Source: Opeltia flavorubescens
Taxonomy: Eukaryota; Ascomycota; Lecanoromycetes; Teloschistales; Teloschistaceae
DNA: 64,000 nucleotides
Assembly (NCBI GenBank): GCA_000442125.1
Contig: KE546976.1
Coordinates: forward strand, 248,001-312,000
Direction: 5' to 3'
The translations under genes were made by a program, and so were the position numbers. Shown here in pieces: positions 62,224 through 64,000 of this stretch. The notes beneath the pieces were generated by a model. That model did no database searches. It saw only the letters and a program-made list of their open reading frames with translations, and had not been told where the DNA came from. Numbering within the stretch: position 1 is the stretch's first letter; the number at the start of each line of letters is the position of its first letter.

Positions 62224-64000
62224 ATGTCTCAAGCCCACGTCGATCCAAACGACATACCCACAGGCGGTTCGCCAACACCCACCAACAGTCCACAAAACTA
62301 CAGTGAATCCCCCTTCAATTTTCCGCAAGGATTACCGTCTAACTTTCACAAAGATGAACTTCAGCAACACGTACTCTTTCTCAGGAGCCATGATGTACCA
62401 GAGGAAAGGATCGCTCCATTCCTCGCCGATCTCGACAGAGCCGAGAAGGCCATGGATGAGCTCCCTACAGCGGAGCCCAACGCATCAATTAATACAGAAG
62501 TCGTGGACGAAAACACTCAGCTACATGATAATCTCCGAACAGCCTGGAACAATCCACCGTTGCTTAAAAAACTCATCGAAGTAGGGAAAAGCCACGCTTC
62601 GAGCAAGAGAAATATGAAGCGGCCGGCTCCCTACAAGGATCTCCTTCGCACCCCAAGATACATGGAGAAGCTGGGTGGTCGAGACCCTGATTCAGTGACC
62701 CACGATGAAAAGATGAAAGCGATCGAAAGTGTCAAGAAAGAAGATATCCACCGTGGCCACTTCTGTATCGGCCAGGCTTTTAACCAGAATCATCTACATG
62801 ATGACATGGACGCAGCCCAATTCCTTGCAAAACACCCTAAAGAAATCCATGAATGTTTGATGGAATGGCTTTACGATGAAGTCTTGGAGCGATACTCTCT
62901 GGAAGCGCGCTTCCGACATGAGCTCATAGAACTAGGATGCGAATCAGACGCACCCGACGCACAGTCAATAATCAAAGGATACATTCAGAAAGCCTTGGAG
63001 GAAGCTGATGATATGCTTGACATCATGATTCAGAAAGATGCTCGTGATGAGAAACACACCGCCGACGTGGACGAGATTTCCGGGGAGAAACTCAAGAAAG
63101 CTCGAAAGAGAGTCGAGAAGATGAGAGCGAAGGGTCTTTCAAAGAATGAACAGGATACACAGGACAATCCTGCTGCGAACAATAACAATACCCAACAATA
63201 CATGCGCGAGGAATGGAGCTGTACAGCAGATTTAGTGGACCTTACAGAAGATGAACGGGTCTTCATCACCCTCATCGAGCAGAACCCCCAGAAATACGAT
63301 TTCCAGCTTTTCCGCGGGTATCTAAACATGCTCTACGAAAGGTGGCCCCCAGCTTGCCCCCGGCTCATGCTACCCGCATTTGGTCTTGATGCTTTGGGTT
63401 CATCTATCAAAGAGATTTCCCGATACCACGTCGAGCAAGCAAGCGGCAAAGTATTTTACGAGTACAACATGGTCAAATTCGACGGCATAGTATCATTAGA
63501 GCCTGTTCCGACGCAAGCTCAGTACGGGTTTAGATCGCTTTTTCAAAAGGAGGGTTGTTTCACGTCACGAGGTGGCAACATAGACGCTCCACGAGTTGAG
63601 AACGAAAAACTCACTGCCCCCGATCTTCTTGTCTTATACTCCAAAGCTTTCCTTGCGCACGTGAGGAAGATATACATCGAGAGTCCCGGGCCGCAGAATG
63701 GAGTTGTCATACGCACGGTCTTGATGGAGGAACTTTTGCGGAGGCTTATTCGAGCAAGGAATAAGATGCAACTGGAAAAGGAGTATGATGAGTCGAAGGA
63801 TATCATCATCAGCAAGATCTTAGAAAGGGTGCAGAAAGACGAGAAACCGGAGGAACAAAATTGTTCCACCTGGCACGAGATCCACCACAACGAACGCGCT
63901 CACAAGGACGATACCCAGCGAGAAGAACTTCACGAAGAAAACACCCAGGTCAAAGACCTCGACGAAGATGAGACGTACGATATGATCGATGAGGAACAAG
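62224..64000 (+). CDS. long orphan protein, 5' part (runs off right edge)
   Basis: ATG 62224 (ATCAACAATGTCTC) opens a frame with no stop to the end of the window, 592 codons. The start MSQAHVDPNDIPTGGSPTPT is polar. The body is mostly helical and charged, with clusters such as EKLKKARKRVEKMRAKG. A block DEISRYHVEQASG-like region and YGFRSLFQKEGCF near residues 400-440 suggest a folded part, preceded by DLTEDERVFITLIEQNPQKY, which resembles helix 1 of the cores seen elsewhere here. The last 60 visible residues are acidic and probably disordered. No TM helix is visible. I do not recognise a family. No intron is needed within the visible part. Confidence 0.7.
   Translation, partial: MSQAHVDPNDIPTGGSPTPTNSPQNYSESPFNFPQGLPSNFHKDELQQHVLFLRSHDVPEERIAPFLADLDRAEKAMDELPTAEPNASINTEVVDENTQLHDNLRTAWNNPPLLKKLIEVGKSHASSKRNMKRPAPYKDLLRTPRYMEKLGGRDPDSVTHDEKMKAIESVKKEDIHRGHFCIGQAFNQNHLHDDMDAAQFLAKHPKEIHECLMEWLYDEVLERYSLEARFRHELIELGCESDAPDAQSIIKGYIQKALEEADDMLDIMIQKDARDEKHTADVDEISGEKLKKARKRVEKMRAKGLSKNEQDTQDNPAANNNNTQQYMREEWSCTADLVDLTEDERVFITLIEQNPQKYDFQLFRGYLNMLYERWPPACPRLMLPAFGLDALGSSIKEISRYHVEQASGKVFYEYNMVKFDGIVSLEPVPTQAQYGFRSLFQKEGCFTSRGGNIDAPRVENEKLTAPDLLVLYSKAFLAHVRKIYIESPGPQNGVVIRTVLMEELLRRLIRARNKMQLEKEYDESKDIIISKILERVQKDEKPEEQNCSTWHEIHHNERAHKDDTQREELHEENTQVKDLDEDETYDMIDEEQ

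Overview
The window comes from a filamentous ascomycete (Pezizomycotina). Genes carry short GT-AG introns of about 40-80 bp, most with a CTRAY branch site. The recognisable genes are typical of moulds: a HET-domain protein, a fungal rhodopsin-like 7-TM protein, the STRIPAK subunit Far11, and homoaconitase of the alpha-aminoadipate lysine pathway. A leotiomycete is my guess, not shown by the sequence. Two single ambiguous bases (38834, 59479) suggest a draft assembly.

Left block, 1-17.5 kb, conserved genes: the 3' end of an FTA2-like gene; about 1.3 kb holding two small terminal-inverted-repeat elements; AIM32-like; a sulfotransferase-like P-loop gene (minus); a 7-TM rhodopsin-like gene; FAR11 in seven exons; two small genes (an N-terminal MGC protein, minus, and a Cys-rich protein, plus); then homoaconitase (LYS4) and phosphoserine aminotransferase (SER1), transcribed divergently from a shared 344-bp promoter with a Gcn4/CPC1-type TGACTCA site.

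Middle block, 17.5-52 kb, is quite different: small, mostly unnamed genes spaced by 0.4-2.3 kb of sequence with no visible coding content. Read closely they fall into sets of paralogs. (a) Proteins of 150-245 aa with a similar helical, helix-turn-helix-like N-terminal core (18.6, 20.2, 26.0, 36.6, 37.8, 40.8, 42.6, 51.5 kb), two of which (40.8 and 42.6 kb) are clear paralogs. (b) A divergent pair at 22.0 and 23.9 kb. (c) Three minus-strand genes at 27.0-29.5 kb for MAP-starting Gly/His-rich proteins with a hydrophobic C-terminus. (d) Minus-strand membrane proteins at 30.8-35.6 kb, including three with two TM helices split by a phase-0 intron. (e) Five genes at 45.3-50.8 kb encoding a diverged family with no name I know.

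Right block, 52-64 kb: a HET-domain gene (minus), a degenerate kinase-like gene, a 940-aa membrane-anchored acidic protein whose reconstruction needs a 22-nt microexon and which carries the same helical core as set (a), a possible tiny minus-strand gene, and a long gene that runs off the right edge.

The left block is housekeeping metabolism and signalling. The middle and right blocks look like an accessory island of fast-evolving paralogs next to a non-self-recognition-type gene; no function can be read from sequence for most of it. Exon boundaries were worked out by hand from splice consensus and frame, without transcript support.
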